Below are positions 13,647 to 15,455 of a stretch of 15,455 nucleotides of DNA, in pieces. The notes under the pieces were generated by a model. That model saw nothing but the letters and a program-made list of their open reading frames with translations, had not been told where the DNA came from and did not search any database. The DNA is from DATGLG01 sp035294245. Lineage in GTDB: Bacteria; Pseudomonadota; Alphaproteobacteria; JACZXZ01. Position 1 is the stretch's first letter, and the number at the start of each line of letters is the position of its first letter. The DNA is taken from assembly GCA_035294245.1 (NCBI GenBank), contig DATGLG010000039.1:1-15455 (forward strand), in the 5' to 3' direction. The translations under genes were made by a program, and so were the position numbers.

Positions 13647-14585
13647 ATGTCGCGCAAGCTCATGCTCGGCGCCGCCCAGCTCGGGCCCATCCGGCGCGAC
13701 GAGAGCCGCCAGGCCGTGGTGGCGCGGTTGCTCGCGCTCCTGCGCCAGGCCCATGCCCGCGGCTGCCGCCTCGTCGTCTATCCCGAGATGGCGCTCACCA
13801 CCTTCTTCCCGCGCTGGTACATGACCGATCAGGCCGAGGTCGATGCGTTCTTCGAGCGCGAGATGCCGAATGCGGCGACGCGCCCGCTCTTCGAGGAGGC
13901 GAAGCGGCTCGGCATCGGCTTCTGCCTCGGCTATGCCGAGCTCGTCGAGGAGAAGGGTGCCATCCGCCATTACAACACCGCGATCCTGGTGGACGCCGAG
14001 GGCAAGCTGGTCGGCAAATATCGCAAGATCCACCTGCCGGGGCATGCGGAATACGAGCCGCAGCGCCCCTTCCAGCATCTCGAGAAGCGCTACTACGACG
14101 TGGGCGATCTCGGCTGGCCCGTGTGGCGCGCCTTCGGCGGCATCGTGGGGATGTGCATCTGCAACGACCGGCGCTGGCCCGAGACCTATCGCGTCATGGG
14201 GCTCCAGGGGGTCGAGCTCGTCATGCTCGGCTTCAATACGCCTGAATACAATGCCGCCTTCCGGGAGCCCGCGCATCATCGCCTCATGCATCATTACCTG
14301 AGCGTGCAATCGGGCGCTTATCAGAACGGCACCTGGGTCGTCGCCGTCGCCAAGGCCGGCCTCGAGGAAGGCTGCATGCTGATGGGCGGCACCTGCGTCG
14401 TGGCCCCCTCCGGCGAGCTCGTCGCCGTCGCGAGCACCCTCGAGGACGAGCTGCTCGCCTATGAGATCGATCTCGACGCAACGACGCCGATCAAGGAGAC
14501 CGTGTTCAATTTCGCCAAGCATCGCCGGCCGGAGCATTATCGGCTCATCGTCGAGCGCATCGGCGCCGTTCCGCCGCCGCGATAG
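13647..14585 (+). CDS. N-carbamoyl-D-amino acid amidohydrolase (D-carbamoylase)
   Basis: This 312-residue nitrilase-superfamily enzyme hydrolyses N-carbamoyl-D-amino acids to D-amino acids, CO2 and ammonia. The catalytic triad falls at the same numbers as in the structurally known Agrobacterium enzyme: E47 (VYPEMAL), K127 (GKYRKIHLPG) and C172 (MCICNDRRWPE). The GFNTPEYN and HHRLMHHYLSVQSGAYQNGTW blocks are also D-carbamoylase-like. ATG at 13647 lies 8 bp after the hydantoinase stop, with GGAG inside the end of that gene, so translation is probably coupled. With the flanking hydantoinase and racemase it completes conversion of racemic hydantoins to D-amino acids. Other nitrilase-family amidases are less likely given the triad positions and context. 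Confidence 0.93.
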   Translation: MSRKLMLGAAQLGPIRRDESRQAVVARLLALLRQAHARGCRLVVYPEMALTTFFPRWYMTDQAEVDAFFEREMPNAATRPLFEEAKRLGIGFCLGYAELVEEKGAIRHYNTAILVDAEGKLVGKYRKIHLPGHAEYEPQRPFQHLEKRYYDVGDLGWPVWRAFGGIVGMCICNDRRWPETYRVMGLQGVELVMLGFNTPEYNAAFREPAHHRLMHHYLSVQSGAYQNGTWVVAVAKAGLEEGCMLMGGTCVVAPSGELVAVASTLEDELLAYEIDLDATTPIKETVFNFAKHRRPEHYRLIVERIGAVPPPR

Positions 14586-14620
14586 CCGGCACGGGGCGAA
14601 GCCTCTTGAGGGATACAGCG

Positions 14621-15289
14621 ATGACCGCGCGCATTCTCGTGATCAACCCCAACAGCACGGCGGCGGTGACCGAGGGCATCGACGCGGCGCTCGCGCCGTT
14701 GCGCGTCGCGGGCAGCCCCGAGATCGACTGCGCGACCCTGGCCGAGGGGCCGCCGGGGGTCGAGAGCCAGCGCCATGTCGAGCAGGTGACGCTTCCGCTC
14801 TGCCGCCTCGTCGAGCGCGAGGACAATCGCACGGACGCCTTTGTGATCGCCTGCTTCTCCGATCCCGGCCTCCACGCCGTGCGGGAAGCGACGCGGCGGC
14901 CCGTCTTCGGCATCGCCGCAGCGGGCATCGCCACGGCACTCAATCTCGGCGAGAGGATCGGCGTGATCGCCATCCTGCCGAGCTCCCTGGCGCGGCATTG
15001 GCGCTATTTCCGCGCCATGGGCGTTGCCGAGCGCATCGCCGGCGACCGTCCGGCCAATCTCGGCGTCACGGAGCTGGCCGACGAGGCGCGTACTCTCACC
15101 CGACTGACCGAGACCGGCAAAGCCTTATGCGACGAGGATCGTGCCGACGTTGTCGTGCTCGGCTGCGCCGGAATGGCGAAATATCGCACGCGCCTCGAGG
15201 CGGCGCTCGCGCGTCCCGTCATCGACCCGACCCAGGCCGCGGTCGCCATGGCGATCGGCGCCGTTCAGCTCGGCTACCGCACCGCCTAG
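14621..15289 (+). CDS. Asp/Glu/hydantoin racemase
   Basis: The 222-residue protein belongs to the Asp/Glu racemase superfamily, hydantoin-racemase branch. The N-terminus ILVINPNSTAAVT is typical. The two catalytic cysteines are C78 in IACFSDPGL and C182 in VLGCAGMAKY, the acid-base pair that interconverts D- and L-5-substituted hydantoins. Allantoin racemases share this fold, but the neighbouring hydantoinase and carbamoylase favour hydantoin. ATG 14621 with GAGG about 9 nt upstream is preferred to an in-frame TTG at 14606. It is third in the operon, 35 bp after the carbamoylase. Racemisation would let the D-selective pair use both enantiomers. No terminator is seen in the short stretch before the insertion sequence. 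Confidence 0.93.
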   Translation: MTARILVINPNSTAAVTEGIDAALAPLRVAGSPEIDCATLAEGPPGVESQRHVEQVTLPLCRLVEREDNRTDAFVIACFSDPGLHAVREATRRPVFGIAAAGIATALNLGERIGVIAILPSSLARHWRYFRAMGVAERIAGDRPANLGVTELADEARTLTRLTETGKALCDEDRADVVVLGCAGMAKYRTRLEAALARPVIDPTQAAVAMAIGAVQLGYRTA

Positions 15290-15315
15290 ATGTGGCGACG
15301 TTGTGCAGGTCGAGC

Positions 15316-15455
15316 TAGTACCCCCTATCCAAAGAGCCTGAGTCGTGATTCAAGATATGAATGATACTCAAGGCGAGAGAGGTCCGGCTGAGGCCGGAGG
15401 ATCGTGCGGTGCTTGAGGCTCGGTGCCGCGCGGCGACGACGCCGCAACGTGATGT
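15316..15455 (+). mobile_element. IS630-family insertion sequence, left end (truncated by window)
   Basis: The outer edge is placed by context only. A TA at 15316-15317 (or 15319-15320), the usual IS630 target, is followed by a terminus-like sequence and then the transposase start at 15361. The right end is outside the window, so the terminal inverted repeat cannot be confirmed. Confidence 0.55.
15361..15455 (+). CDS. IS630-family transposase, N-terminal fragment
   Basis: The first 31 codons of a transposase run off the right edge. The fragment RLRPEDRAVLEARCRAATTPQR matches in pattern the start of the helix-turn-helix region of IS630-family transposases, where 'L-x-x-E-R-x-x-L-E' is followed by 'TTPQR'. 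An in-frame TGA immediately precedes ATG 15361, fixing the earliest start; the ribosome-binding site is weak, as is common in insertion sequences. The catalytic DDE region is not in the window, so activity cannot be judged. Confidence 0.75.
   Translation, partial: MILKAREVRLRPEDRAVLEARCRAATTPQRD

Overview
The window reads as the chromosome of a GC-rich alphaproteobacterium, most likely a Hyphomicrobiales (Rhizobiales) species. The grounds are uniformly GC-rich genes, a DUF3572 gene beside a response regulator, a single-domain 'FAT GUY'-like receiver, and two textbook EcfG (general stress sigma factor) promoters. I cannot name the genus. No tRNA, rRNA or CRISPR array was seen.

Region 1 (1-7063) is dense in signalling genes. 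It holds the start of a multi-HAMP sensor protein (minus, runs off the left edge), a divergent single-domain receiver (plus), a ChvI/OmpR-type winged-helix regulator behind a DUF3572 gene, a PAS-histidine kinase-receiver hybrid, an unlisted 48-residue single-pass membrane protein, a NarL/FixJ-type regulator with a good intrinsic terminator, and a Crp/Fnr-family regulator. Two of these look catalytically altered. The hybrid kinase has lost the Mg-binding Asn of its N-box and its glycine boxes, but keeps its phospho-His and its receiver. The ChvI-like regulator lacks the receiver phospho-Asp and one residue of the acidic pair. A ~60-bp dispersed repeat and several perfect palindromes lie in the intergenic spaces.

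Region 2 (7317-12021, minus) looks like a general-stress module. One GGAAC-N17-CGTT promoter precedes a compact operon of glucose-6-phosphate dehydrogenase (zwf), a water-type aquaporin and a GH15 glucoamylase/trehalase-like hydrolase. The last two genes overlap by ATGA. A second perfect EcfG promoter sits almost on top of a 66-residue lysine/glutamate-rich ORF just beyond the operon. The inferred logic is sugar release (GH15), NADPH production (zwf) and water flux (aquaporin) under osmotic, desiccation or oxidative stress.

Region 3 (12169-15289, plus) is a complete hydantoin-to-D-amino-acid pathway. It consists of a D-hydantoinase/dihydropyrimidinase, an N-carbamoyl-D-amino-acid amidohydrolase with the Glu47/Lys127/Cys172 triad, and an Asp/Glu/hydantoin racemase with its Cys pair. 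No transporter or regulator for it is visible. The right edge (from about 15316) is the left end of an IS630-family insertion sequence with the first 31 codons of its transposase.
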